A DNA stretch of 64,000 nucleotides from JAVVEW01 sp032251045 (GCA_032251045.1 JAVVEW010000004.1:8520-72519), one strand, 5' to 3'; numbered from the stretch's first letter, positions 32,331 through 41,242 are shown. Notes: generated by a model not told the origin, from the letters alone. Program-made: numbers and translations.

Positions 32331-33020
32331 TTAGCGCTCGCTTTCTTTTTTGGCCACGCGGTCGCGCACATAAACCGGCATGGCCTTGGCAACCGGCAGC
32401 CCCCGTCCATGATCGATCTGATATTGAGCCCAATAAGCGATGGCGCCAGCGTGGGGCAGGGCGGTTGCATCAATCTCGCGCACCCAAAGTGCCAGGCGTT
32501 CGGTGAGAATCGCGCCATGGCTTGCCCATCCCGACCCCAGGCCAACGCCCGGTGTGTGCGGAAACTCAACAGCCGCAGCAGGTCCAACCGTAGCCTCGCC
32601 CACACACTGCGCCAGGCCCGCGCTGTCTTTTTGATAAACACCAAAGAACACCTCATTCATGCGGGCATCCATAGCGACAAACGCGGTGTCAAAGTGATTA
32701 TCGGGGTTGTTGAAAGCGTGTTGCGCTAATGCCGCCAGGGTTGAGACCGGCACCACCGGCAACGCCAAGGCCAAACCCAGCCCCTGAATCACCCCGGCAG
32801 CGATACGAATGCCGGTAAAAGAACCAGGGCCACTGCCATACGCCAGGGCGGTCAGGTCTTGTTGAGTTATGTTCGCGTCCGTCAGCAGCGCATCGATCAG
32901 CGCAAAAAGTTGTTGGGTGTGAGTTTTGGGCGTGAATGCGAAACGCTCAGTGATTTGCCCATCGATGGCCAAGGCCGCCGAGCACGCATCGGTTGCGGTA
33001 TCGATAGCAAGCAGAATCAT
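32331..33020 (-). CDS. tsaB: tRNA threonylcarbamoyladenosine biosynthesis protein TsaB
   Basis: TsaB is the inactive paralogue that scaffolds the TsaB-TsaD-TsaE complex making t6A37 in ANN-decoding tRNAs. The 229-residue protein starts MILLAIDTATDACSAAL, the usual opening of the actin-like fold. It contains TQQLFALIDALL and YGSGPGSFTGIRIAAGVIQGLGLAL, the best family signature. Position and length match E. coli TsaB (about 231). A terminator follows, and tRNA-Ser lies immediately upstream on the same strand. No tsaD or tsaE is in the window. Confidence 0.95.
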   Translation of the reverse strand: MILLAIDTATDACSAALAIDGQITERFAFTPKTHTQQLFALIDALLTDANITQQDLTALAYGSGPGSFTGIRIAAGVIQGLGLALALPVVPVSTLAALAQHAFNNPDNHFDTAFVAMDARMNEVFFGVYQKDSAGLAQCVGEATVGPAAAVEFPHTPGVGLGSGWASHGAILTERLALWVREIDATALPHAGAIAYWAQYQIDHGRGLPVAKAMPVYVRDRVAKKESER

Positions 33021-33034
33021 GAGCTGTGGGAATT

Positions 33035-33125
33035 TGGCGGAGAGGCAGAGATTCGAACTCTGGGTGGGCTACAAACCCACGACGGTTTTCAAGACCGCTG
33101 CCTTAAACCACTCAGCCACCTCTCC
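33035..33125 (-). tRNA. tRNA-Ser(TGA)
   Basis: A complete type II tRNA on the minus strand, 91 nt with encoded CCA. The acceptor arms are GGAGAGG and CCTCTCC. The anticodon loop CTTGAAA gives anticodon TGA. The long variable arm (GTGGGTTTGTAGCCCAC) is typical of tRNA-Ser, and the T-arm holds GAGTTCGAATCTC. Confidence 0.97.
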
Positions 33126-33170
33126 GTTTGTCTTGAAGGCCGCCTATGATAGGCGTAATAAAGAAAAGTT

Positions 33171-33932
33171 TCAAGCTTTGTTGAACACACGGCCCGAGTC
33201 TAACCAGTAAAGCTGGCTGTGTATTTGTCCTGCCGGGCCTAATTCGATGATGCGATACGCCGGCGGTTTATCATCCAGCGCGAAGGTTTCGCTGCCGGGC
33301 AAAAATTGCGCACATGTGGATGGCGTGGCAATCACGCTGACTCCGTCTACCGAATGTTCAGCCGCTTGATGCACATGGCCATGCAGCAGCGCCCGCACCG
33401 ATGCCGAACGCTGAGCCAGCGCCAGCAACGCCTCGCCATTGGTCAGCGTCATGGTGTCCAGCCAGGCACTGCCTAAAGGCAGCGGGCTGTGGTGCAAGCA
33501 TAATAAACGGTAGCCGTCTAAAGGTTCGGCCAGTTGTTGTTCCAGCCAGGCTAGCTCCATCTCGGACAAGGCGCCACCCGGCTCGCCCGGTATCTGACTG
33601 TTCAGGCACAGCACTTGCCAACCCGGCAGGTTAACGACAGAGGGACAATGAAAATGCGTTGCCAGCCAGGGGTAATGGTCGTGATTACCGGGCAGGGCCA
33701 CGGTATCGACACCATAAACCGCCAAACACGCCGCCAGACGCCGATACACTTCAGGGCTTTTAGGGTCGGCGGCCAGGTCGCCGGTGATCAGCAGTAAATC
33801 AAATCCGCCATGGTGGATGAAAGCTTGCGTCAATACGGCTTGGCAGGTTTGTTCAGTATCAACGCCATATAACAACTCGCCCGGTGTGTTGGGAAAATGG
33901 ATGTCCGTTAAATGCAATAAGCGCAGCTTCAT
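33171..33932 (-). CDS. cpdA: 3',5'-cyclic-AMP phosphodiesterase-like metallophosphoesterase
   Basis: This is a 253-residue calcineurin-like phosphoesterase resembling CpdA (Icc), which hydrolyses cAMP. The dimetal-binding motifs are complete: DIHF near residue 10, GDLAADP, GNHDHY, then HHSPLPLGS and HGHVHQ. The HSPL/GHVH arrangement is typical of the CpdA group. The start ATG at 33932 is the only one before the first motif. It follows lolD on the same strand with a 27-base gap and probably belongs to the same transcript. Substrate assignment rests on family resemblance. Confidence 0.85.
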   Translation of the reverse strand: MKLRLLHLTDIHFPNTPGELLYGVDTEQTCQAVLTQAFIHHGGFDLLLITGDLAADPKSPEVYRRLAACLAVYGVDTVALPGNHDHYPWLATHFHCPSVVNLPGWQVLCLNSQIPGEPGGALSEMELAWLEQQLAEPLDGYRLLCLHHSPLPLGSAWLDTMTLTNGEALLALAQRSASVRALLHGHVHQAAEHSVDGVSVIATPSTCAQFLPGSETFALDDKPPAYRIIELGPAGQIHSQLYWLDSGRVFNKA

Positions 33933-33959
33933 CGTCGAGTACCCGTAACAGATTACCTA

Positions 33960-34637
33960 TTACACCATGAGGCCATCGGACATGTGCAAGGTGCGATCCA
34001 TGCGCTCTGCCAGCTCAGGATCGTGCGTAACCAATAAAAAAGCCACGCCCAGCTCACGATTGAGCGCCAGCATTAACTGATACACCTGGTCTGCCGTCTT
34101 GCTGTCCAGATTGCCGGTAGGCTCATCCGCTAACACGCATTTGGGCTGGTTAATCAGCGCTCGGGCAATAGCTGCACGTTGGCGTTCGCCACCGGATAAT
34201 TCACCCGGTTTGTGCGTTAAACGATGCGTCAAGTCAACTCTGGTCAGTAAGTCACCGGCGGCGGCCTTGGCTTTTGCAACCGATTGCCCGGCAATCAGCA
34301 GCGGCATGGCAACGTTTTCCAGCAAGGTGAATTCACCGAGCAGATGATGAAATTGGTAAATAAAACCCAAATCGGCATTGCGCAGCCGGTTCAGGCGCGT
34401 TTTACTGATGTCATACAAGCTGGCGCCGGCTAACATGACTTGGCCTGAGTCTGGTTTTTCAAGCCCGCCCAGCAAATGCAGCAAGGTGCTTTTGCCAGAA
34501 CCTGACGCGCCCATGATCGCTACCCGCTCGCCCGGCTCGATCGCCAGGTCAACGCCTTTCAACACCGGCACGACCAGATTGCCCTGGCGGTAGGTTTTGG
34601 TCAGTTGCCGTGCTTGCAGCACCCAAGGGTTACTCAT
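33960..34637 (-). CDS. lolD: Lipoprotein-releasing system ATP-binding protein LolD
   Basis: LolD is the ATPase of the LolCDE exporter, which extracts outer-membrane lipoproteins from the inner membrane and hands them to LolA. The 225-residue protein has Walker A GASGSGKST, Q-loop YQFHHLL with the LolD-typical FIYQFHHLLGEF, signature LSGGERQR, Walker B VLADEPTG, and the H-loop THD. It overlaps the 3' end of lolC by eight bases, so it is coupled to the permease. The motif set distinguishes it from MacB-type ATPases only by context, which is strong here. Confidence 0.95.
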   Translation of the reverse strand: MSNPWVLQARQLTKTYRQGNLVVPVLKGVDLAIEPGERVAIMGASGSGKSTLLHLLGGLEKPDSGQVMLAGASLYDISKTRLNRLRNADLGFIYQFHHLLGEFTLLENVAMPLLIAGQSVAKAKAAAGDLLTRVDLTHRLTHKPGELSGGERQRAAIARALINQPKCVLADEPTGNLDSKTADQVYQLMLALNRELGVAFLLVTHDPELAERMDRTLHMSDGLMV

Positions 34638-35877
34638 AGCGCAAGACCTCAGCGGGATTGACTCGGGACGCCTGCCAGGCAGGATACAGTGTAGCCAACA
34701 GCGACAGTAAAAATGCCATGCCGGCGATCATTTCGACATCCTGCCACTCCAGTTTAGATGGCAGCTCGCTGATGTAATACACGTCAGCGGCCATGAATTG
34801 CACATCGAGCAAACGTTCCAGTGCCGGCACCAGGGTATCGACATTCAAAGCCAGTGCCACGCCACCTGCCGTGCCCAACAAGGTTCCCGCCGCCCCGATG
34901 ATCGAACCGAGAATGATAAAAATACCCATCACCTGCGCCGATGACAGGCCCTGGGTTTTCAGAATCGCAATATCGCCGCGTTTGTCCGTGACCACCATCA
35001 CCAGGGTGGAGACGATATTAAACGCCGCTACCGCCACGATCAGCAGCAAGATAATGAACATCACTCTTTTTTCGGTTTGTACGGCCTGGAAAAAGCTGCT
35101 GTGGGCCTGGGTCCAGTCGCTGACCCGATAGCGGTTATAAAAGCGATCCGCCAGAAGACGCGCCACACGCGGGGCGTTAAACAAGTCATCGAGCTGTAAA
35201 CGCAGGCCGGAAACCGTATCGCCCATGCGATACAACCGAGCCGCATCGTTCATGTGGATCAATGCCAGGTTGCGATCGTATTCATACATGCCCACCTTGA
35301 ATAAGCCGCTGACGGTAAAGCGTCTTAATCTTGGCACCACGCCGGCTGGCGTGGCATTGATTTGCGGACTGATCAGGGTGATTTTTTCACCGACTCGAAC
35401 GCCTAGATGGCGAGCCAGTTCGGCGCCCAGAATAATACGATAATCGCCTGATGTCAGCTCTTCTAAGGTGCCTTGCTGCATGTTGGTGGCCACTTTGGAA
35501 ACGGTTTTCTCATACGCGGGCAACACACCACGAATCATCGCGCCGCTGACCTGGCGCCCGGTACTGAGCATCACCTGACCTTGAATAAATGGCGCAGCGC
35601 CGACGCGCTGCGGCAGGTCAGTCAATGTCTTATCCAGCGTTTGCCAGTCGTTCAAGGTCTGGTCTAGGCCGGTGAGCGTGGTGTGTGCGGTCATGCCTAA
35701 AATGCGCTGACGCAGCTCGGCCTGGAAGCCATTCATCACCGATAATACGGTGATTAACGCGGTCACGCCCAAGGCAATTCCTGCGATTGACGTTAAGGTG
35801 ATAAAGGATATGAACTGGGTGCGACGCTTGGCCCGAGTGTAGCGCAGGCCGATGAATAAAATCAGTGGTTTGAACAT
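34630..35877 (-). CDS. lolC: Lipoprotein-releasing system permease (LolC/LolE family)
   Basis: This 415-residue permease has one N-terminal membrane helix, a large periplasmic domain (about residues 50-265) and three C-terminal helices, as usual for LolC/LolE. It starts MFKPLILFIGLRYTRAKRRTQFISFIT, a strong family opening, and ends ASRVNPAEVLRYE. The periplasmic domain carries TLTGLDQTL and GVLPAYEKTVSKV, and a DKRGDIAILKTQG stretch forms the coupling region. Only one permease gene accompanies lolD. There is no second permease between fur and cpdA. This organism may therefore use a single LolF-like permease as a homodimer, or encode lolE elsewhere. Confidence 0.93.
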   Translation of the reverse strand: MFKPLILFIGLRYTRAKRRTQFISFITLTSIAGIALGVTALITVLSVMNGFQAELRQRILGMTAHTTLTGLDQTLNDWQTLDKTLTDLPQRVGAAPFIQGQVMLSTGRQVSGAMIRGVLPAYEKTVSKVATNMQQGTLEELTSGDYRIILGAELARHLGVRVGEKITLISPQINATPAGVVPRLRRFTVSGLFKVGMYEYDRNLALIHMNDAARLYRMGDTVSGLRLQLDDLFNAPRVARLLADRFYNRYRVSDWTQAHSSFFQAVQTEKRVMFIILLLIVAVAAFNIVSTLVMVVTDKRGDIAILKTQGLSSAQVMGIFIILGSIIGAAGTLLGTAGGVALALNVDTLVPALERLLDVQFMAADVYYISELPSKLEWQDVEMIAGMAFLLSLLATLYPAWQASRVNPAEVLRYE

Positions 35878-35908
35878 GAATGCGGCCAGGGCCTAAGCGG
35901 GAAGAGGG

Positions 35909-36325
35909 TTAGTTTTTTCGGCAATCGGGGCACAAGCCGTACAGGTATAAACTGTGATCGGTGAGTTCAAAATCAAAACGATGGGCGATTTCTTGTTGCC
36001 GCCGTTCGATGGATTCGTCCTGAAATTCCTCGACGCGGCCACATTTCACGCACAGCAAATGATCATGATGTTCGCCTTTGTTGAGTTCGAATACTGAATT
36101 GCCGCCTTCAAAGTGATGCCGGGTCACCAGGCCTGCGGCTTCGAATTGGGTTAGTACCCGGTATACCGTAGCCAGGCCAATTTCTTCGTCGTCGCTCAGC
36201 AGATGTTTGTACACCTGTTCGGCGCTCATGTGCCGTGCCTCGGTTTGGGTTTCCAGAATTTCCAGAATTTTCAGGCGGGGCAAAGTCACTTTCAAACCCA
36301 CGTCGCGTAAATCTTGCTTTTCCAT
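35909..36325 (-). CDS. fur: Ferric uptake regulator Fur
   Basis: Fur is the Fe(II)-dependent repressor of iron acquisition genes. The 138-residue protein has the winged helix LRDVGLKVTLPRLKILEILE and the AEQVYKHLLSDDEEIGLATVYRVL helices, then the metal-binding region HHDHLLCVKCGRVEEF. The C-terminal pair CPDCRKN completes the structural zinc site (CxxC twice). The length is near the usual 140-150. It is divergent from bamE, a common fur/omlA arrangement in gammaproteobacteria. The 141-base spacer should hold both promoters. Confidence 0.97.
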   Translation of the reverse strand: MEKQDLRDVGLKVTLPRLKILEILETQTEARHMSAEQVYKHLLSDDEEIGLATVYRVLTQFEAAGLVTRHHFEGGNSVFELNKGEHHDHLLCVKCGRVEEFQDESIERRQQEIAHRFDFELTDHSLYLYGLCPDCRKN

Positions 36326-36466
36326 AATATTCTTAAGGTTCAGAGAATCCGGTAAAATGGCCGGACAATACGTTATTGTAAGCGTAACGTAGGCCCACCA
36401 TGAGCAATATGGCCGGTCATCGTTACATTGTACCTATTCTTGACGCTTTTAATAGGAAATGTCTGG

Positions 36467-36928
36467 ATGCTGAACAAACCTATCGTGTGTGTTCTGGCGC
36501 TTGCGGTCACTGGCTGTGCGCCAACGCTGAATGAGCTGCCTGGCGTGTATCGCATCGCAATTCGCCAAGGCAATCAACTGAATAGCAAAATGACCCAGCC
36601 GCTGTTTCCTGGCATGAACAAACGCCAGGTTTTGTTCGCGTTAGGATCGCCCATGCTGGTCGATCCCTTTCACCCTAACCGCTGGGATTATATTTTTTCC
36701 GAGCAACAAGGCGGAGGCCCCCGTCTGCAAAAGCATTTGACCTTATATTTTGAAGACGACCGGCTTAGCGCCGTGGCCGGTGATTTCAAGCCAGCCGCGA
36801 CACCGCCGGAATTGGCTGGTGAGGATACCACGCTGACATTACCTAAGCGTGAATTTGAGCCGACTCTCGCCGACATCATCGGCAGTTGGTTTGGCTTGGA
36901 GCCTGAGGCGCCTGTTTTCGTTGAGTAG
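36467..36928 (+). CDS. bamE: Outer membrane protein assembly factor BamE
   Basis: BamE (SmpA/OmlA) is a small lipoprotein of the BAM complex that stabilises BamA-BamD contact. The ATG at 36467 follows TAGGAAAT and opens a lipoprotein signal ending in VTGC (Cys17). The mature domain has the family motifs QGNQLNSKMTQPLFPGMNKRQV, LGSPMLVDPFHPNRWDYIF and LTLYFEDDRLSAV. An additional tail of about 45 residues (ending PEAPVFVE) is longer than in E. coli. An upstream in-frame start is rejected because it would bury the signal. It is divergent from fur, a conserved pairing. Confidence 0.93.
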   Translation: MLNKPIVCVLALAVTGCAPTLNELPGVYRIAIRQGNQLNSKMTQPLFPGMNKRQVLFALGSPMLVDPFHPNRWDYIFSEQQGGGPRLQKHLTLYFEDDRLSAVAGDFKPAATPPELAGEDTTLTLPKREFEPTLADIIGSWFGLEPEAPVFVE

Positions 36929-36962
36929 CCTGATTTAGCCTGCTTTAACGCTTGCTGAGTGC

Positions 36963-37277
36963 TCAGCCTGCGCCGGCATTGGTGGCTTCGTCGGCTTGCT
37001 TGGCGGCGCGTTTACGTCGTGTGGCTTTAGGGTCGCTGATCAGCGGTCGGTAAATTTCAACCCGATCTCCTGTGGCCAGCACTTTGTCCAGCGCACACAC
37101 CACACCAAACACGCCCACCTTGTTCACGGTTAAATCAATTTCCGGGAAGCGCTTCAGCACGCCAGATTTTTCAATGACTTGCTCGGCGGTCGCAGGGGCG
37201 GGCATAGTTAAAGCCAAAATGACTTGTTCATCCGGCCTGGCATAGGCCACTTCAACTTGAATCATTTCATTCGCCAT
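36963..37277 (-). CDS. rnfH: RnfH family ubiquitin-like protein (UPF0125)
   Basis: This is a 104-residue beta-grasp protein. The family opening MIQVEVAYARPDEQVILAL is present, followed by TVNKVGVFGVVCALD and GDRVEIYRPLISDPKATRRKRAA, which is close to E. coli RnfH (formerly RatB). Its function is not established. It overlaps the 3' end of ratA by 11 bases, reproducing the conserved ratA-rnfH pair. The start ATG at 37277 is chosen because the family begins two to five residues before IQVEV. It converges with bamE across a 34-base gap. Confidence 0.9.
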   Translation of the reverse strand: MANEMIQVEVAYARPDEQVILALTMPAPATAEQVIEKSGVLKRFPEIDLTVNKVGVFGVVCALDKVLATGDRVEIYRPLISDPKATRRKRAAKQADEATNAGAG

Positions 37278-37704
37278 AAACTTCCTTTGCTCGTTGGGTA
37301 AATGAACCGACCATGGTGTTACAGATTTGATTGAACACCGCGCCAAAAGCCAGCGCGGCCAGGCCTGTATCCAATTCAAACTCCAGCTCCAGCGAAATCT
37401 TGCTGGCATCCTCGCGCAAGGGCAGAAACAGCCAAGAGCCTTCCAGCCTCCTGAACGGCCCGTTCAGCAAGGTCATGTCGATACGCTCATCATCGACCAC
37501 ATGGTTTTGAGTGGCAAATGACTTATGGAAACCGCCTTTGGCGATTTTCAATTCCGCCTCCACCCGCCGCTCGTCCAACCGGCGCAAAATACGACTGTTC
37601 GCGCACCATGGTAAAAATTCGGCATACGCTTCGATATCCGCCACCAGCTCGAACATTTGTCGCGCCGGATAACGCACCAGCGCGCTTTTTCGCACCCAAG
37701 TCAT
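37267..37704 (-). CDS. ratA: RatA/COQ10-like START domain protein
   Basis: This is a 145-residue START/SRPBCC-fold protein similar to E. coli RatA and mitochondrial Coq10. It starts MTWVRKSALVRYPARQMFELVADIEAYAEFLPWC, a very characteristic sequence, and ends NTMVGSFTQRAKEVYG. RatA was described as a toxin that blocks 70S assembly, but members also bind ubiquinone. Either role fits its housekeeping context. The ATG at 37704 overlaps the stop of the SNF symporter gene by one base (TGATG). It is linked downstream to rnfH. Confidence 0.92.
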   Translation of the reverse strand: MTWVRKSALVRYPARQMFELVADIEAYAEFLPWCANSRILRRLDERRVEAELKIAKGGFHKSFATQNHVVDDERIDMTLLNGPFRRLEGSWLFLPLREDASKISLELEFELDTGLAALAFGAVFNQICNTMVGSFTQRAKEVYGE

Positions 37705-39068
37705 CAGCCTAACACTCCCACCACATGCAAAAACACCACGAACACCGAGGCGGGGGCGATGTATCGGATCGCGATTTGCCACAGCGAATAATAGACAGGT
37801 GGGTGTAGAGCCAACTCATCCTGGCTGTGTTGTTGATGCATAATCCAGCCTGCGAATACCGCCACGCAAAATCCACCGATGGGTAGCATCAGATTGGCGG
37901 TCAGGTAATCCATCAACTCAAACCAGTTCAAGCCAAACAGGGTGACTTCCTCGCCCAGATTGAACGAGAACACCGTACCTAAACCCACCAGCCAGGCCGT
38001 GCCACCCGCAGCGACACATGCTTTCAGCCTGGACCAGCGCAGATTTTCCACCAACCAGGCCACCAAAGGCTCGATCAGGGAGATCGCCGACGACCAGGCC
38101 GCGAACACCAGTAAGACAAAAAACAACACTCCGAATAGCCAGCCACCGGTCATGCTGCCAAAAGCAATTGGCAAAGTCTGGAAAATCAGGCCCGGCCCGG
38201 TTTCCGGCTGCAAGCCGTTGGCAAACACAATCGGAAAAATCGCGATACCGGCCAGTAACGCCACGGCGGTATCGGCGCCGGCAATCAGCAAAGAGGTACG
38301 GCCAATGGAAATGTCTTTCGGTAAATAAGAGCCATAGACCATGATTGCGCCCATGCCCAGGCTGAGCGTGAAAAACGCATGCCCCATCGCGGTCAGAATC
38401 GATGCGCCGGTGATTTTGCTGAAATCAGGCGAAAACAAAAACGTCAGCCCCTGCTGATAACCTCCTGAGGTCATGGCATAGCCGACCAGCAGCAGCAATA
38501 ACACGAACAGTCCCGGCATCAGCAGGCGCACTGCTTTTTCCAGGCCACCCGCCACGCCTTTGGCCACCACCCATAAAGTCATGGCGATGAACACGCTATG
38601 CCAGAAACCGACCTGAAGGTGATCGGAGGTAAAATCGGCGAACAACGTTTCGATCGCCGCAGCGTCCCGGCCACCGAACTGGCCCAGCAAGGCCTTCAGC
38701 ACATAAGCCAGGCCCCAGCCGGCGATGACACTGTAGTAGGACAAAATTAAAAATCCGGCGATAACGCCCAACCAACCGACATAATGCCATTTAGGGTCGG
38801 CGCCGGCCTCATCGGCCAGATCGGCCATGGTGTTGATGGGGCTTTGCCGGCCGCGCCGTCCCAGCAAGGCTTCCGCCATCATAATCGGCAAGCCAATCAG
38901 CAACACGCACAGTAAATAAATCAGCACAAACGCACCACCGCCGTTTTCGCCGGTGATATAAGGAAATTTCCAGATATTGCCCAAACCGACCGCAGAGCCG
39001 GTTGCCGCCAGAATAAACGCCCAGCGTGATGACCATTGGCCGTGAATGGATTTTTTGGGTTCTGTCAT
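37704..39068 (-). CDS. Sodium-dependent transporter, SNF family
   Basis: This is a 454-residue integral membrane symporter of the neurotransmitter:sodium (LeuT-fold) family. The first helix carries the sodium and substrate motif ATGSAVGLGNIWKFPYITGENGGGAF. GLPIMMAEALLGRRGRQSP and GMGAIMVYGSYLPKD are also typical. Twelve membrane helices are visible. Bacterial members move amino acids or related compounds with sodium; the substrate cannot be told from sequence. The ATG at 39068 begins MTEPKKSIHGQWSSRW. An earlier start adds a non-conserved stretch. The gene leads the coupled group with ratA and rnfH, an unusual partner for them. Confidence 0.93.
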   Translation of the reverse strand: MTEPKKSIHGQWSSRWAFILAATGSAVGLGNIWKFPYITGENGGGAFVLIYLLCVLLIGLPIMMAEALLGRRGRQSPINTMADLADEAGADPKWHYVGWLGVIAGFLILSYYSVIAGWGLAYVLKALLGQFGGRDAAAIETLFADFTSDHLQVGFWHSVFIAMTLWVVAKGVAGGLEKAVRLLMPGLFVLLLLLVGYAMTSGGYQQGLTFLFSPDFSKITGASILTAMGHAFFTLSLGMGAIMVYGSYLPKDISIGRTSLLIAGADTAVALLAGIAIFPIVFANGLQPETGPGLIFQTLPIAFGSMTGGWLFGVLFFVLLVFAAWSSAISLIEPLVAWLVENLRWSRLKACVAAGGTAWLVGLGTVFSFNLGEEVTLFGLNWFELMDYLTANLMLPIGGFCVAVFAGWIMHQQHSQDELALHPPVYYSLWQIAIRYIAPASVFVVFLHVVGVLG

Positions 39069-39323
39069 AACGTCCTCATTGACAATGTGATGGCGCGGTT
39101 GACCGATGATCCAGGCCACTGACAGCAACCTGGCCGGGAACGCGATACGTCACGGGCGAGGCTAAACGGTTCTATACCCTTTGCCAAGCACCCCGGTGCC
39201 CAAGGACACCTGCCGACAGGTGCACAGCGACAGATATAGAATCCAGCAAAGCCCCCTGGACGCATCAAATCGAGTAAAATACCAAATTCACTCTCTGAAG
39301 TCAGTCTTAAAATCGGTACATTG

Positions 39324-39812
39324 ATGGCCGCAAAATCAAAATCTGCCAAACACAAGCCCCAGGGCAACGCGCAAATCGCGCAAAACCGCGCCGCTCGCCA
39401 TGAGTTTTTCATAGAAGATCGCCTGGAAGCCGGTCTGGTGTTGGAGGGCTGGGAAGTCAAAAGCTTACGCGCCGGACGCGCCCAGCTCAAGGAAAGTCAT
39501 GTGCATATCAAACGCGGCGAGGCCTGGTTGTTGAATGCGCATTTTTCCGCGCTGGCCTCGGCGTCAACGCACATCATTCCCGAAGCGACCCGGCCACGCA
39601 AACTGCTGCTGCACCGCCGCGAGCTAGACAAGCTGATCGGCGCGGTAGAGCGCAAAGGCTACACCTTGGTTGCCCTGGCCATGTATTGGAAAAAAGGCCG
39701 CGCCAAACTGGAGCTGGCATTGGCTAAGGGCAAAAAATTACACGACAAACGCGCTGTTGCCAAGGAACGCGACTGGCAGCGCGAGAAACTTCGACTCAAC
39801 AAACACCGCTGA
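39324..39812 (+). CDS. smpB: SsrA-binding protein SmpB
   Basis: SmpB binds tmRNA and brings it to stalled ribosomes for trans-translation. The 162-residue protein has IAQNRAARHEFFIEDRLEAGLVLEGWEVKSLRAGRAQLKES cut by the usual OB-fold pattern, KRGEAWLLNAHF, and GYTLVALAMYWKKGRAKLELALAKGKK. It ends in a basic RLNKHR tail that becomes helical on the ribosome. The start is ATG at 39324; a TTG directly before it is less likely. No tmRNA gene is visible in the flanking gaps. It starts a plus-strand group leading into three further genes with short gaps. Confidence 0.95.
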   Translation: MAAKSKSAKHKPQGNAQIAQNRAARHEFFIEDRLEAGLVLEGWEVKSLRAGRAQLKESHVHIKRGEAWLLNAHFSALASASTHIIPEATRPRKLLLHRRELDKLIGAVERKGYTLVALAMYWKKGRAKLELALAKGKKLHDKRAVAKERDWQREKLRLNKHR

Positions 39813-39817
39813 CGACC

Positions 39818-40183
39818 ATGACTCACACCGCCTTACTGAACGCATTCCTGCAGCGCATTGCCAGCGGCGACAGTCCGCGTTTTGCCGAGACGCTAGCATT
39901 GATCGAGCAATGTTATCACTACCAACCCACCGCCTTTGACAACGGCCTGGGAGAAGGGCAGGTTCATAACGATGCCAACAGCAATCAAGGTTCATGCAAG
40001 GTCTTCAGCTTTGCCAAGGCGCATGACCTTAGCGAGCAACAAACCCTGCAACTGTTCGGAGAACACCACCAACACGTTCTGGAGACGCCCGAAGGCAGCG
40101 ACCACGCCAATATCCGCGCTTTTATGCGCCACGGCTGGGCCGGCATCTGCTGGCACGGCCAGGCGTTGACGCCAAAAACCTGA
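39818..40183 (+). CDS. HopJ-family protein
   Basis: This is a 121-residue cytosolic protein of the HopJ family, named after a Pseudomonas type III effector. Homologues are widespread in bacteria without that secretion system, and their role is unknown. The pattern AFDNGLGEGQVHNDANSNQGSCK and the LFGEHHQHVLETPEGSDHANIRAFMRHGW segment are diagnostic. It starts six bases after smpB and stops six bases before the next gene, so it belongs to the same operon. No signal for secretion is visible, and an effector role here is unlikely. Confidence 0.85.
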   Translation: MTHTALLNAFLQRIASGDSPRFAETLALIEQCYHYQPTAFDNGLGEGQVHNDANSNQGSCKVFSFAKAHDLSEQQTLQLFGEHHQHVLETPEGSDHANIRAFMRHGWAGICWHGQALTPKT

Positions 40184-40188
40184 CGCCG

Positions 40189-41229
40189 TTGCGGCCTTTT
40201 CTCATTGTCGGCCAGGGTCTGGCCGGTAGCTTGCTTGCCTATCAGCTGCTCAAACGCGGCTGTGATGTTCAGGTGGTCGATCCCGAACAAGGTAACGCCT
40301 CGCAAGTTGCCGCCGGTTTGATCAATCCGGTTACCGGCAAATACCTGACCTTAGGCGATAAAACCCCCCACTATCTGGCCAAAGCCCGGCACACTTATGC
40401 GCAACTAAGTGCGCTGTTAGGCGCGGACTTGTGTCGCCCCTTGCCGTTTATCCGGCTTTTACCCGATGAAGCGAGCTACCAAAAGGCGGTCAAACGCCAA
40501 AAAAACCCAAGCTACCAGCCTTATTTAAGCGACTTGCAGCGCTATCCGCACGCCGGAAACTTTATTGGCCAAATCGAACAAATCGGCGCCGCGCAACTGA
40601 ATACCCGGGCGTTTCTGAAACGGTTTCGCCATCACCTGCAGACCAAAGGTTGTTATGCGCAACAAACACTGGCTTATGAGGACATCACTTTATCGCCGCT
40701 GACCTGGCGCGGCCAACCCTTTCAGGCCATTATTTTTTGTGAAGGCCATCGGGTGCGCAACAACCCCTGGTTCGGTTATTTACCTTTGCACCCCGCCAAA
40801 GGCGAAATTCTCACCTTGAAACTGACTCTGGCCGATGCTGCGCTGCGTCATTTTGGTCATTGGCTGCTGCCGGAGGGCAGTGAACGCACCCGACTGGGCG
40901 CAACCTTCATGCCGCGCAGCCTGGACCTTAACCCCAGTTCCGCCGCTCGCCAACAACTGCTGACCAGCCTGAGCCGGGTTAATGAGCACTGGGCCAACGC
41001 GCCGGTGCTCGAACAGCAAGCACAGATTCGCCCCGGTAGTCACGATCGTCAACCGTATCTCGGCGCCCATCCGCAACATCCGCGCCTGTGGCTGTTCAAT
41101 GGCCTCGGCGCGAAAGGCAGCCTGCAAGCGCCACTGCTCAGCGAACAGATGGCCGATGCCTTGCTGCAAGGCGAACCTATTCCCAGTGTCGTAGCGCTCA
41201 GTCGCTGCGACAGGGTGAACAGACCTTAA
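40189..41229 (+). CDS. FAD-dependent oxidoreductase, MnmC-C-domain/MnmL-like
   Basis: This is a 346-residue DAO-fold flavoprotein. The FAD-binding motif GQGLAGSLLAYQLLKRG is at the N-terminus, followed by VAAGLINPVTGKYL, RLGATFMPRSL, and IRPGSHDRQPYLGAHP near the C-terminus. These match the C-terminal oxidoreductase domain of MnmC, which removes the carboxymethyl group from cmnm5(s2)U34 of tRNA. Here that domain is free-standing. The next gene is an MnmM-type methyltransferase, so the two could together do what bifunctional MnmC does. The start is TTG at 40189; no ATG is close to the FAD motif. Alternative: a glycine/D-amino-acid oxidase. The context favours tRNA modification. Confidence 0.7.
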   Translation: MRPFLIVGQGLAGSLLAYQLLKRGCDVQVVDPEQGNASQVAAGLINPVTGKYLTLGDKTPHYLAKARHTYAQLSALLGADLCRPLPFIRLLPDEASYQKAVKRQKNPSYQPYLSDLQRYPHAGNFIGQIEQIGAAQLNTRAFLKRFRHHLQTKGCYAQQTLAYEDITLSPLTWRGQPFQAIIFCEGHRVRNNPWFGYLPLHPAKGEILTLKLTLADAALRHFGHWLLPEGSERTRLGATFMPRSLDLNPSSAARQQLLTSLSRVNEHWANAPVLEQQAQIRPGSHDRQPYLGAHPQHPRLWLFNGLGAKGSLQAPLLSEQMADALLQGEPIPSVVALSRCDRVNRP

Positions 41230-41242
41230 CCCGCTCAACATC

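Noticed and set aside
39069..39323. Possible tmRNA gene next to smpB
   Set aside because: The gap has neither tRNA-like ends nor a tag reading frame. It is also too short for tmRNA.
39818..40183. Type III secretion effector
   Set aside because: HopJ-like proteins occur widely without secretion systems, and no type III genes are near. It is treated as a housekeeping protein of unknown role.
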